A stretch of 64,000 bases of DNA from Pseudomonas soli (lineage in GTDB: Bacteria > Pseudomonadota > Gammaproteobacteria > Pseudomonadales > Pseudomonadaceae): contig NZ_FOEQ01000001.1 in NCBI RefSeq assembly GCF_900110655.1, positions 1 to 64,000 of the forward strand, written 5' to 3'. Position numbers and translations under genes: made by a program. The number at the start of each line of letters is the position of its first letter. Position 1 is the stretch's first letter. Shown here one piece after another: positions 28,001 through 36,214 of the stretch. A model generated the notes under the pieces. That model saw only the letters and a list, made by a program, of their open reading frames with translations, was not told the DNA's origin and did no database searches.

Positions 28001-28795
28001 TCAGCGCCCCTTGAACACAGGTGTACGTTTGTTCATGAAGGCGCTGACGCCCTCGCGGTAGTCCTCGCTGCGCCCGGCCAGGCGCTGGAGGTCGCGCTCG
28101 AGCTCCAGCTGCTCATCGAAGCGGTTGTCGAAGCTCTGGTTGAGGGCACGCTTGATCAAGGCCAGGCCGTAGGTGGGCTGGGCCGCCAGGTGACGGGCCA
28201 GGCCAAGTGCTTCGTCGCGCAGCGCGGCATCGTCCACCACCCGGTGGATCAGCCCCCATTGCTCGGCCTGCTCGGCGCTCAGGCGCTCGCCCAGCAGGGC
28301 CAGCGCCTTGGCCCGGGCCATGCCGACCAGCCTGGGCAGCAACCAGGTGCCGCCGGAGTCCGGCACCAGGCCAATCTTGCAGAACGCCTGGATGAAGCTC
28401 GCCGAGCGTGCCGCCAGCACCAGGTCGCAGGCCAGTGGCAGGTTGGCCCCGGCACCGGCGGCCACGCCGTTGACCGCGCAGATCACCGGCAGCGGCAGGT
28501 CGCGCAGGCTGCGCACCAGCGGGTTGTAGAACTGCTCGATGGACTGGCCAAGGTCGGGCAGCTCGGCGCCGGGCGCGACATTGCGGTCGGCCAGGTCCTG
28601 GCCTGCGCAGAAGCCACGGCCTTCGCCGGTCAGCAGCAGTACCCGGGCGCGTTCGCTGTGGCGTACCTGCTTCAAGGCCTCGCGCACCTCCAGGTGCATC
28701 GCGGTATTGAAGCTGTTGAGCTGCTCGGGCCGGTTGAGCGAGAGGAGGGCAACGCCGTCGTCGCCGATGGAAAACAGGATGTGCTGGAAAGACAT
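28001..28795 (-). CDS. paaG: PaaG: 1,2-epoxyphenylacetyl-CoA isomerase
   Basis: A 264-aa crotonase-family enzyme that converts the ring epoxide to oxepin-CoA and also isomerises a later intermediate. Oxyanion-hole sequences are GRGFCAGQDLADRNV and AVNGVAAGAGANLPLA, with LVPDSGGTWLLPRL; the sequence closely follows E. coli PaaG as I remember it. It is the second gene of the operon, 31 bp after paaF. Confidence 0.95.
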   Translation of the reverse strand: MSFQHILFSIGDDGVALLSLNRPEQLNSFNTAMHLEVREALKQVRHSERARVLLLTGEGRGFCAGQDLADRNVAPGAELPDLGQSIEQFYNPLVRSLRDLPLPVICAVNGVAAGAGANLPLACDLVLAARSASFIQAFCKIGLVPDSGGTWLLPRLVGMARAKALALLGERLSAEQAEQWGLIHRVVDDAALRDEALGLARHLAAQPTYGLALIKRALNQSFDNRFDEQLELERDLQRLAGRSEDYREGVSAFMNKRTPVFKGR

Positions 28796-28826
28796 GACTG
28801 GCTCGCTCCGTCAGTCGGTGGAAGGC

Positions 28827-29600
28827 TTACAGCCCTTGGAATCGGGCCGGGCGTTTTTCCTGGAAGGCGCGGATGCCTTCGTTGCGGTCGGCGGTGCCGG
28901 CCAGCAGGGTGAAGGCGTGGCGCTCGAAGCGCAGGCCGCTCGCCAGGTCCATGTCCTGGGCCTTGAGCAGCGCCTCCTTGGCCAGGCGCACCGCCAGCGG
29001 CGCCTTGGCGGCGACCGCTACGGCCACCTGCAGAGCACGCTCGACGGTGAGTTCGGGCTCGGTGACTTCACTGACCAAGCCGGCCTGCAGGGCATGGCGG
29101 GCGCCGATGGCCTCGCCACCGAGGACCATCTGCATGGCCAGCGGCTTGCCCACGGCGCGCAGCAGGCGCTGGGTGCCGCCGGCGCCGGGGAGGATGCCGA
29201 GGTTGATTTCCGGCTGGCCGAAACGGGCGTCGCTGCCGGCGATGACGATATCGGCGCACATCACCAGTTCGCAGCCGCCGCCGAGGGCGAAGCCGTTGAC
29301 CGCGGCGATCAGGGGTTTGCCGAAACCGGCGATGCTTTGCCAGTGGGCCACGCGTGGGTCGTCGAGGATGCCGACCAGGTCGCGCTCGGCCATTTCGTTG
29401 ATATCGGCGCCGGCGGCGAAGGCCTTGCGGCTGCCGGTGATGACCACGGCTCGGATCTGCGGATCCTGGTCGGCGGCATGCAGTTCTGCGGCCAGCTCTT
29501 CCAGCAGCGCTGTGTTCAGGGCGTTCAGGGCTTGCGGGCGGTGCAGGGTGATCAGACGGACACCGTCCGCCGGGGCCTGCACGATGAGGTTGCTTGGCAT
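28827..29600 (-). CDS. paaF: PaaF: 2,3-dehydroadipyl-CoA hydratase
   Basis: A 257-aa enoyl-CoA hydratase. Motifs FAAGADINEMAERD, AVNGFALGGGCELVMCAD and ARFGQPEINLGILPGAGGTQR include the catalytic Glu residues of true hydratases. The start MPSNLIVQ was chosen because it matches the PaaF N-terminus. First gene of paaFGHIJK; the promoter region upstream contains a GCGATACA site. Confidence 0.95.
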   Translation of the reverse strand: MPSNLIVQAPADGVRLITLHRPQALNALNTALLEELAAELHAADQDPQIRAVVITGSRKAFAAGADINEMAERDLVGILDDPRVAHWQSIAGFGKPLIAAVNGFALGGGCELVMCADIVIAGSDARFGQPEINLGILPGAGGTQRLLRAVGKPLAMQMVLGGEAIGARHALQAGLVSEVTEPELTVERALQVAVAVAAKAPLAVRLAKEALLKAQDMDLASGLRFERHAFTLLAGTADRNEGIRAFQEKRPARFQGL

Positions 29601-29687
29601 GGGATACCTCGGGCTGCACGTTCGGCGCCGGCTTGGGCCGGCTTTTCTTGGAGTTGCTCGTGGTGCTGGGGCAAGTATATGTTCAAT

Positions 29688-29695
29688 GCGATACA
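29688..29695 (-). promoter_or_regulatory. GCGATACA half-site upstream of paaF
   Basis: The word GCGATACA, which forms the arms of the paaA operator, also occurs 88 bp upstream of the paaF start inside an AT-rich stretch. Candidate PaaX contact site; inferred only from recurrence. Confidence 0.45.
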
Positions 29696-29748
29696 TAAAA
29701 TCAACGTGGAAATTGTAATTACGTATCTGTATATGAGGCGAGTGACGC

Positions 29749-29820
29749 TATCGCGGGGCAAGCCCGCTCCCACACAGCCTTGCTTTCATAGCTGATATTG
29801 GGGCGGGCTTGCCTAGTGAT
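29749..29820. repeat. Pair of inverted REP elements
   Basis: A REP core in reverse orientation (29749-29767, exact reverse complement of 23330-23348) is followed 35 bp later by a degenerate forward copy GCGGGCTTGCCTAGTGAT (29803-29820). Together they can form a long hairpin between the divergent paaF and paaY genes. Confidence 0.75.
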
Positions 29821-29854
29821 GAGGTCTTCACTGGTCGGAAGCTTGGTGAAGAAA

Positions 29855-29862
29855 GCGATACA
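29855..29862 (+). promoter_or_regulatory. GCGATACA half-site upstream of paaY
   Basis: Third upstream occurrence of GCGATACA, 78 bp before the paaY start, preceding TTGACT (29874) and a GATACAGGATC stretch. It suggests paaY-paaX are under the same repressor. Confidence 0.45.
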
Positions 29863-29939
29863 CCAGCAAGGCATTGACTAAGGGATTTGATCTGATACAG
29901 GATCAACAAGTCTTCTGAATCATATCGAGAGCCAGACCC

Positions 29940-30539
29940 ATGCCCTGCTACCGCCTCGACGGCCTGACCCCCGTGGTCCATCCCAGCGCCTATGTACACC
30001 CCAGCGCCGTGCTGATCGGCGACGTGCTGGTCGGCGCAAACTGCTACATCGGCCCCTTGGCCTCGCTGCGCGGCGATTTCGGGCGAATCATCCTGGAAGA
30101 GGGCGCCAACCTGCAGGACACCTGCGTGATGCACGGTTTTCCCGGCGGCGACACGGTGGTCGAGCGCAACGGCCATATCGGCCATGGCGCCGTGCTGCAC
30201 GGCTGCCGGATCGGCGAGGATGCCCTGGTCGGCATGAACGCGGTGGTCATGGACGCCGCGCATATCGCCCCGCGCTGCATCGTCGCCGCCACGGCCTTCG
30301 TCAAGGCCGGCTTCGAATGCCCGCAGCAACACCTGGTGGTCGGCGCGCCGGCCGTGGCCAAGCGCCCGCTCAGCGACCAGGAACTGGCCTGGAAACAGCG
30401 CGGTACCGCCGAATACCACAGCCTCGCCCGGCGTTGCCTGAGCGCGCTGGTGGAATGCCCGCCATTGACCGCGCCGGAGCAGGACCGCCCGCGCATGGGC
30501 GACTCCGGCTTCAGGCCCAAGGCCGAGGGCGGTGCATGA
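29940..30539 (+). CDS. paaY: PaaY: gamma-carbonic-anhydrase-like thioesterase
   Basis: A 199-aa left-handed beta-helix protein with repeated hexapeptides ([25 protein letters not shown] region) and metal-binding histidines in TCVMHGFPG and [12 protein letters not shown]. PaaY proteins hydrolyse side-product CoA thioesters of the phenylacetate pathway. It is divergent from paaF and followed by paaX on the same strand. Confidence 0.94.
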   Translation: MPCYRLDGLTPVVHPSAYVHPSAVLIGDVLVGANCYIGPLASLRGDFGRIILEEGANLQDTCVMHGFPGGDTVVERNGHIGHGAVLHGCRIGEDALVGMNAVVMDAAHIAPRCIVAATAFVKAGFECPQQHLVVGAPAVAKRPLSDQELAWKQRGTAEYHSLARRCLSALVECPPLTAPEQDRPRMGDSGFRPKAEGGA

Positions 30540-30598
30540 GCCTTGCGCGGTCGCGGCAGGCAGGTATAGTCGAGGCTTTAGCCGCGCCTCGTTCCCCC

Positions 30599-31522
30599 AT
30601 GAGCAGCCTTGCCCCCCTGAATCACCTGATCACCCGTTTCCAGGAGCAGACGCCGATCCGCGCCAGCTCCCTGATCATCACTCTCTACGGCGATGCCATC
30701 GAACCCCATGGCGGCACGGTCTGGCTGGGCAGCCTGATCAACCTGCTGGAGCCGATGGGCATTAACGAGCGGCTGATCCGCACCTCGATCTTCCGCCTGA
30801 CCAAGGAAGGCTGGCTGACCGCCGAAAAGGTCGGTCGGCGCAGCTATTACAGCCTCACCGGCACCGGCCGGCGGCGCTTCGAAAAAGCCTTCAAGCGCGT
30901 CTACAGCGCCAGCCTGCCGGCCTGGAACGGCGCCTGGACCCTGGTGCTGCTGGCCCAGCTCGATGCCACCAAGCGCAAGGCCGTGCGTGAAGAGCTCGAG
31001 TGGCAAGGCTTCGGCGTCATGGGCGCGAACCTGCTGGGCTGCCCGCGCACCGACCGTGCCGACCTCGCTGCGACCCTGCGCGAGCAGGATGCCGAGGACG
31101 ACTGCATCGTCTTCGAGACCCACGCCCAGGAAGTGCTGGCCTCCAAGGCCCTGCGCGCCCAGGTGCGGGAAAGCTGGAACATCGAGGAACTGGGCCAGCA
31201 CTACAGCGAGTTCATCCACCTGTTCCGCCCGTTGTGGCAGGCGATGAAGGACCTGGACGCGCCAAGCCCGCAGGACTGCTTCCTGGCGCGCACGCTGCTG
31301 ATCCACGAGTACCGCCGCCTGCTGCTGCGTGATCCGCAGTTGCCGGACGAGCTATTGCCGGGGGATTGGGAAGGCCGCGCGGCGCGGCAGCTGTGCCGCA
31401 ACCTGTACCGGCTGGTGCAGGGCAGGGCGGAGGAATACCTGGCCAGTGCGCTGGAGACGGCGGATGGGCCGTTGCCGGATGCCAACGAGAGTTACTTCAA
31501 GCGCTTTGGTGGGCTTGCTTGA
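30599..31522 (+). CDS. paaX: PaaX: phenylacetate pathway repressor
   Basis: A 307-aa GntR-like transcriptional repressor. The winged-helix part is IRASSLIITLYGDAIEPHGG through RTSIFRLTKEGWLTAEKVGRRSYYSLT, followed by the PaaX central and C-terminal domains (WTLVLLAQLDATKR, RTLLIHEYRRLLLRDPQLP). It senses phenylacetyl-CoA and represses the paa promoters. The start at 30599 is assigned by family; the ribosome site is weak, and it lies 59 bp after paaY. It is the last phenylacetate gene. Confidence 0.95.
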   Translation: MSSLAPLNHLITRFQEQTPIRASSLIITLYGDAIEPHGGTVWLGSLINLLEPMGINERLIRTSIFRLTKEGWLTAEKVGRRSYYSLTGTGRRRFEKAFKRVYSASLPAWNGAWTLVLLAQLDATKRKAVREELEWQGFGVMGANLLGCPRTDRADLAATLREQDAEDDCIVFETHAQEVLASKALRAQVRESWNIEELGQHYSEFIHLFRPLWQAMKDLDAPSPQDCFLARTLLIHEYRRLLLRDPQLPDELLPGDWEGRAARQLCRNLYRLVQGRAEEYLASALETADGPLPDANESYFKRFGGLA

Positions 31523-31531
31523 CAGGTGGTG

Positions 31532-31565
31532 CCCTGTAGGAACGGTCTTGCCCGTGCCTACAGGG
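31532..31565. terminator. Convergent terminator/REP-like hairpin
   Basis: A perfect 9-bp inverted repeat, CCCTGTAGG (31532-31540) and CCTACAGGG (31557-31565), separates paaX (+) from the desaturase gene (-) where transcripts converge. The inner GGTCTTGCCCGT is REP-like. Confidence 0.6.
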
Positions 31566-31578
31566 GAGGGTGACGTTC

Positions 31579-32562
31579 TCAGCCACGCTGATCGAAGAAA
31601 TGCCCCATCAGCTGCAACAACGGCCGGCGTCGGTTCTTCACCGCGAACTCCCATTCATGCGTCTGCGACGGCGCATGGCCGAGCTCATGCTCGCCCAGCA
31701 ACTTCTGCACCTTGGCCAGGCGGTACCAGGGCACCGAGGGGAAGGCATGGTGGACGATGTGCAGGTTGAAGTTGAGGATCACGAAGCGCGACCACAGCGG
31801 CAGGCTCTTGCAGTCGTGGGACACGCCGTCCTGCTCCCAGAACTGCAGGCGATCGGCATCGCGGGCGAGCAGCGGGGCCTCGGCGTGGTGCGGCAGGTTG
31901 AGCAGCTCGACCATGAAGAACAGGAACACCCAGGTGATCAGGTAGAACAGCACCAGGTCCAGCAGGTGCCCCAGGCTCCAGGCCAGCACGGCCGCCGCCA
32001 GGTAGCCGGCCAGGTACAGGCGGGCGAAGCGGATCTCCTTGAGGATCCGTGGCGAACTGTCGCCCTTGGCCTTGGCGATGAAGGGCGCGCGCCAGTTGAG
32101 CAGGAAGTGGTTGGCGGCGATCATCGGGATCCAGTGCTTCCAGACGAACTCCAGGGTGCGCTCCTGCTTCTTGGTCATCACCGAGAAGCGCTCGATCATG
32201 CCGCGGTTCTCCGGGTCGTTCAGCGGGTGCGCAGTCCAGGTGTGGTGGGCCATGTGGAAGCGCCGGCGGACCAGGAACGGCAGGGCGATCAGCCAGCCGT
32301 TGCAGTGGCCGATGAAGTCGTTGAACCGACGGTTGGCCGAGGCGGCGCCGTGGGTCGCCTCGTGCATGATCAGGTAGAGCTGCACGGTGGCCAGACCTGC
32401 CAGCGCCAGGCCCAGCAACTGCAGGGCGGTGGAGTCGGCGAGCCACAGGTTCCAGGCCACCGCCAGCAGCAGCAGGTCGGCGACCCACAACATCACGGTC
32501 CAGGGTTCCCGGGCGCCGTCGGGGATCTGTTTTCTTACACTAAGCCATTGGTCCTTGGTCAC
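31579..32562 (-). CDS. Membrane fatty acid desaturase
   Basis: A 327-aa membrane di-iron desaturase. The three histidine boxes are HEATH, HMAHH and HIVHH, with several long hydrophobic segments. GTG at 32562 was chosen because GGAG stands nine bases upstream and it follows the GNAT stop by 19 bp; the longer open frame upstream is the shadow of the GNAT gene. Desaturases of this type act on acyl chains or on other hydrophobic or amino-acid-derived substrates. Together with the GNAT gene it forms an operon beside the siderophore genes; the substrate is unknown. Confidence 0.85.
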   Translation of the reverse strand: MTKDQWLSVRKQIPDGAREPWTVMLWVADLLLLAVAWNLWLADSTALQLLGLALAGLATVQLYLIMHEATHGAASANRRFNDFIGHCNGWLIALPFLVRRRFHMAHHTWTAHPLNDPENRGMIERFSVMTKKQERTLEFVWKHWIPMIAANHFLLNWRAPFIAKAKGDSSPRILKEIRFARLYLAGYLAAAVLAWSLGHLLDLVLFYLITWVFLFFMVELLNLPHHAEAPLLARDADRLQFWEQDGVSHDCKSLPLWSRFVILNFNLHIVHHAFPSVPWYRLAKVQKLLGEHELGHAPSQTHEWEFAVKNRRRPLLQLMGHFFDQRG

Positions 32563-32581
32563 TTGCTGAAACTCCGATCGG

Positions 32582-33649
32582 TTAGCTGGCGGCCCGGGAA
32601 ACCGGGGCCGCGGGAAGGCTGCAGAGGTTGTTGGCCAAGTGCGCGTAGGCCAGGTCGAAGCGGGCGATGTCGTCATCGAAACCGTGGCTGCGCGGCGCCA
32701 CGGCAAAGTCCTGGAACACCAGCTGGATGCAGTCGTAGCGGCTGCCGTTCTCCAGGTGCCAGGCCGGCAGGTAGGCGGTGATCGCAAAGCCCAGGCGGCG
32801 CAGGCTGGCCAGCAGCTCCAGCTTGTCGGCGAGGATCACCAGGCCGACGTACTCGGCCTGGGAATACTGACGCAGCAGCGCGCCCAGCTCGGTCAGCACG
32901 GCATGGGTCGAGCCATAGCGGCCGCATTGGCCCGACAGCATCAGCGCGGCGGCCTGCGGGTCGTGGCTGTAGCTGAGCTGGCCATGGCGTTCGATGCCGG
33001 TCGGGCCGCTGAGGTAGGTGTCCGGGTAGCTGCCGGGGGCAACGGCAAGCTGCAGGGCGGGGTAGAGCAGCCTGCGGATATAGTCGGCGGCGCGGGTGGT
33101 CACGTACCAGGGGGCGACGTGCGCGAAGCCGGCCTGGGGTACAGGGTGGATGGCGGTCAGGTGGTACTCGCGCAGGCCATCGACCTTGTCCGGGCCGCCG
33201 TCATGGCCCACCAGCACGGCGGGGCGGATCTTCTTCATGACACCGTGGCTGGCGATGTTGCGGGTAATGTAGAAGCCCAGTTCCATGGGCGCTGGCCGGT
33301 GCGTCTCGAAACCGAGGCGGACCAGGCTGGAGATGGCGCCGGTCCTGCGCGCGTCAGGGTGAATAACACCGTGGCACACCTCCCACGACTGGTTCCACGG
33401 GCGGCGGGCGATGCAGCAGCAACCGGCCAGGTTGCCCTCGGCCTCGGCGACGAACCACTGCTGTTGCCCGCTGCTCATCGAGTGGCGGATGTAGGACGCG
33501 CTCTGGCAGGGGTGGGTGGTCTGCCCATAGACCTGCTGGAACAGCGCGGCGAGGGCTTCGATATCGGCGGGGTTGGCCGGGCGATAGCGCAGTGTTTCGG
33601 TTTCCGGCAACGGCGCAACGGCCGTTTGCGGCGAACGGATCGCAGTCAT
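32582..33649 (-). CDS. GNAT-family acyltransferase-like protein
   Basis: A 355-aa protein with an N-terminal GNAT fold: RYRPANPADIEALAALFQQVYG, WFVAEAEGNLAGCCCIARR and the acyl-CoA binding loop HPDARRTGAISSLVRLG. The C-terminal half (about 190-340) looks like a second, degenerate GNAT module with VGLVILADKLELLASLRRLGF. The start MTAIRSPQ follows AAAAGGTG. It is preceded by a small open frame and a consensus promoter, and followed by the desaturase. It could N-acylate an amine or amino acid; no experimental analogue is recognised. Confidence 0.75.
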   Translation of the reverse strand: MTAIRSPQTAVAPLPETETLRYRPANPADIEALAALFQQVYGQTTHPCQSASYIRHSMSSGQQQWFVAEAEGNLAGCCCIARRPWNQSWEVCHGVIHPDARRTGAISSLVRLGFETHRPAPMELGFYITRNIASHGVMKKIRPAVLVGHDGGPDKVDGLREYHLTAIHPVPQAGFAHVAPWYVTTRAADYIRRLLYPALQLAVAPGSYPDTYLSGPTGIERHGQLSYSHDPQAAALMLSGQCGRYGSTHAVLTELGALLRQYSQAEYVGLVILADKLELLASLRRLGFAITAYLPAWHLENGSRYDCIQLVFQDFAVAPRSHGFDDDIARFDLAYAHLANNLCSLPAAPVSRAAS

Positions 33650-33736
33650 GACGCACCTTTTGTCTTTATTGAAGGCGAACGAAGGCAGTGACCGCCCAGG
33701 GCAGGTCACGGGCAGGTGTCGGTTTTGGCGCTGCGG

Positions 33737-33838
33737 TCAGTGGCGGGAATGTCGTCGGTTGACGGCGAAGCAGGCGGGGGCGAGCAAAAGGCAAGGCAGG
33801 GCGGGTTTGAACGGAGCGTCATCCGTGAGCATGGCCAT
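33737..33838 (-). CDS. Putative 33-aa leader peptide upstream of GNAT gene
   Basis: A short frame starting MAMLTDDAPFKPALPCLLLA and ending in CFAVNRRHSRH. It has AGGAG six bases before the ATG, better than many real genes here, and it lies between the promoter at 33910-33937 and the GNAT gene (88 bp further). It has a hydrophobic middle with two cysteines and a basic tail. It may be a regulatory leader, a small membrane peptide or a substrate of the neighbouring enzymes; it may also be untranslated. Confidence 0.4.
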   Translation of the reverse strand: MAMLTDDAPFKPALPCLLLAPACFAVNRRHSRH

Positions 33839-33909
33839 TACGCAACTCCTGTACATGGCGGGGTTCTTGTCCGAGGCAAACAGAAATCCTTCCCGTTGCC
33901 AGGAAACGG

Positions 33910-33937
33910 ACTATAGAGCCACGCCATGGGCTGTCAA
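33910..33937 (-). promoter_or_regulatory. Consensus sigma-70 promoter for peptide-GNAT-desaturase operon
   Basis: On the minus strand a perfect -35 TTGACA (33937-33932) and a TATAGT -10 (33915-33910) are separated by 16 bp. The predicted transcript has a leader of about 70 bases before the 33-aa frame. No Fur-like site overlaps it, unlike the neighbouring siderophore operons. Confidence 0.7.
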
Positions 33938-34087
33938 ACGCGCACGGAGGGTCGCCTGCGCGGTGGTCTCTGCGGGGCGGCCAAGGGGCGGATCAGCCCG
34001 CCCCCGGTTTTTCGGCACGCCAGCTTCCAGGCGCGCGCGTTGTAGGCACAGGCTTACATGCAAACGCCCGGAATGACGACTCGGCGT

Positions 34088-35383
34088 TCAGCTATCGCTG
34101 CCCTTGGGATGGGCGATGATGCGTTGCGGTTCGGCTTTTCCCAGGCCCGGCGCTGGCACCCGCAGAGGCTGGCTGGCAGTGCTGTAGACCTGGGTGCGAG
34201 TGGCCAGCCCGTCGACCAGGGCGCCTTGCAACGGTTGCCTGGCTGGTGGCTTGCCACGGGCCTTGAGATCGGCGATCACCTCGTCGACCAAGGCATCGAT
34301 CTGCGTGCTGTCCCGGTGGTGGGCGGTGGTGATCAAGTGCGCGGTGTCGCCCGAGGTGGCCAGGCAATGACGCTTCCACACGCTGGCCGAGGGGCAGGGG
34401 AACACCACGGTGATCGAATTGGGATTGCGCCAGGCGTCGATCCCCGCCGCCCGCAGCCGGTCCACCGCATGCTGGGCCAGGTCCAGGCAGCGTTGGATAC
34501 GTTCACGCCAGTCGTCCATGGAGCGGCTGCGCAGGGCGGCCCACATCATCAGCGGCGTGTGGCCGTTGCGCGAGCCGCTGATGGTCTGGTCGCGGGCGCT
34601 GATGTAGTCGACCTCCACCGAGATGCGTTCGACGTTGGCGCGCCGTGCCACGACGATGCCGCAGGGCATCGGCGAGCCGATCATCTTGTGCCCCGAGACG
34701 CAGATCGAGTCGATGCCGTCGGCGAACGAGTAGGGCTCGGGAGCGTCGACGAAGGGCAGGATCATGCCGCTGAGTGCCGCGTCGGCATGCAGGTAGTAGT
34801 CCTCCCGGCGGATGCCGGCCTGGGCCAGGCGCTGCTGGATGGTGGCGATGTTGTCAGTGGCGCCGCGCAGGGTGGTGCCGATGTTGGCGAAGATGATCGG
34901 GTGGTGCTCGCCGTCGGCCGCGATCCGTGCGACCAGGTCGTCGTAGTCCATCTCGCCATTGGCCTGGGACGCCACCACCTGGGCCTTGATGCGCAGCAGG
35001 CGGACGATCTTGGCCACCGAGTAGTGGGTGTCCTGGGAGTAGTAGAGCGTGGCGTCGGGGAACAGCTCGCGGCCCAGGTAGCAGCCGAACATGTTGCCTT
35101 CGGTGCCGCCGTTGGTGACGTAGCCCCAGCTGTCCTCGAAGGGGATGTGGAACAGTTCGGCGAAGAAGCGCATCACCTCGCGCTCGAAATCGAAGGAATT
35201 GAGCAGGTAGTTGCTGTACTCGTTCCAGTCGCCGCAGTTGTTGATGGAAAAGCGCATGAAACGGTGCAGCAGGCTGTAGTCGAAGTCGGCGGATTCGGGG
35301 TAGCCGACATTGAAGTACTGGTGGGTGAGGCAGTAGCGCCAGAACGCCTCGAGACGTGTGTGGTCGGCAGGTGAGAATGTCAT
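34088..35383 (-). CDS. PLP-dependent histidine decarboxylase (BasG/PmsA/AngH-like)
   Basis: A 431-aa group II decarboxylase making histamine from histidine. The sequence [17 protein letters not shown] at the N-terminus and [19 protein letters not shown] are typical of bacterial PLP histidine decarboxylases of siderophore loci (acinetobactin, anguibactin, pseudomonine). The PLP-binding Lys is about residue 233 in [15 protein letters not shown]. The ATG at 35383 ([15 protein letters not shown]) has GGAG six bases upstream; an ATG four codons earlier lies within that site. It is the last gene of the dihydroxybenzoate operon, after a strong hairpin. Confidence 0.92.
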   Translation of the reverse strand: MTFSPADHTRLEAFWRYCLTHQYFNVGYPESADFDYSLLHRFMRFSINNCGDWNEYSNYLLNSFDFEREVMRFFAELFHIPFEDSWGYVTNGGTEGNMFGCYLGRELFPDATLYYSQDTHYSVAKIVRLLRIKAQVVASQANGEMDYDDLVARIAADGEHHPIIFANIGTTLRGATDNIATIQQRLAQAGIRREDYYLHADAALSGMILPFVDAPEPYSFADGIDSICVSGHKMIGSPMPCGIVVARRANVERISVEVDYISARDQTISGSRNGHTPLMMWAALRSRSMDDWRERIQRCLDLAQHAVDRLRAAGIDAWRNPNSITVVFPCPSASVWKRHCLATSGDTAHLITTAHHRDSTQIDALVDEVIADLKARGKPPARQPLQGALVDGLATRTQVYSTASQPLRVPAPGLGKAEPQRIIAHPKGSDS

Positions 35384-35399
35384 GTCCAGCTCCATGGAG

Positions 35400-35427
35400 C
35401 GCGCCCGGCCGACCAGGGCCGGGCGCG
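35400..35427 (-). promoter_or_regulatory. Strong hairpin between entA-like gene and histidine decarboxylase
   Basis: Perfect 11-bp stem CGCGCCCGGCC / GGCCGGGCGCG with a 6-base loop, 17 bases before the chosen start of the decarboxylase. Directly after it on the minus strand comes the palindrome CTCCATGGAG, which contains the ribosome site. No T run follows, so it is more likely an attenuating or mRNA-stabilising structure than a full terminator. Confidence 0.6.
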
Positions 35428-35464
35428 TTGCGGGTGAAAGTCCTTGTCGGTGGCCGTGTCGGGC

Positions 35465-36214
35465 TCAGGCGGCCAGGGTGGCGCCGCCGTCGACCACGAT
35501 GTCCTGCAGGGTCACGTGGCCGGCCTGCTCGGAGGCGAGGAACAGCACCACATGAGCGATATCGTCGGGCGTGGCGATCTTGCCCAGGGGCACGCCGAGC
35601 TTGAACTGCTGTGGCAGGCCGTCGATCAACTGCCGTTCTGCCGCCGGATCGCCCAGCATGCCGGCCAGCATCGGCGTGCGCGTCGAGCCCGGCGAGACCA
35701 CGTTGCAGCGCACGCCATAGGGCGCAAGCTCGAGGCCCACGCAGTGGCTGAGGCTGACCAGCGCGGCCTTGGAGGCGCAGTAGGCGGCCATGTTCAGCCG
35801 CGGCACATGGGCTGCATTGGAAGCGACGTTGACGATGGCGCCGCGGCGCTGGCGGCGGAACACCGGGGTCCACTGGCGCATCAGGTAGAACGGCGCGCTG
35901 GCATTGACGTCGAGGCAGCGCTGCCAGTCCTCGCAGGACACCTCGTCGCTGAGCCCGAGCCGCAGCACGCCGGCCACATTGACCAGCACATCGAGATACT
36001 GCGCCTGTTCCTTGAGCCGGTCGCAGACCCGTTGCACGTCGGCCGGGTCGGTCAGGTCGACATGCAGCAGCGGGAACGGCACGTCGGCCTCCTCGCAATC
36101 CAGGCCGATGACCTCGGCGCCTTCCTCGACAAAGCGCTGCGCCACGCAGCGGCCGATGCCGCTGGCGGCACCGGTGACCAGCACGCGCCGGCCAGTGAAG
36201 CGGGCCATGGCCAT
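35465..36214 (-). CDS. entA: 2,3-dihydro-2,3-dihydroxybenzoate dehydrogenase (EntA-like)
   Basis: A 249-aa short-chain dehydrogenase that oxidises 2,3-dihydro-2,3-dihydroxybenzoate to 2,3-dihydroxybenzoate. The nucleotide motif is VTGAASGIGRCVAQ, followed by VNVAGVLRLG and the active-site Tyr/Lys in YCASKAALVSLS. SNAAHVPRLNMAAY is characteristic of EntA/DhbA. The start overlaps the stop of the isochorismatase gene by one base (TGATG). Presence of this gene shows the aryl cap is dihydroxybenzoate, not salicylate. Confidence 0.93.
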   Translation of the reverse strand: MAMARFTGRRVLVTGAASGIGRCVAQRFVEEGAEVIGLDCEEADVPFPLLHVDLTDPADVQRVCDRLKEQAQYLDVLVNVAGVLRLGLSDEVSCEDWQRCLDVNASAPFYLMRQWTPVFRRQRRGAIVNVASNAAHVPRLNMAAYCASKAALVSLSHCVGLELAPYGVRCNVVSPGSTRTPMLAGMLGDPAAERQLIDGLPQQFKLGVPLGKIATPDDIAHVVLFLASEQAGHVTLQDIVVDGGATLAA

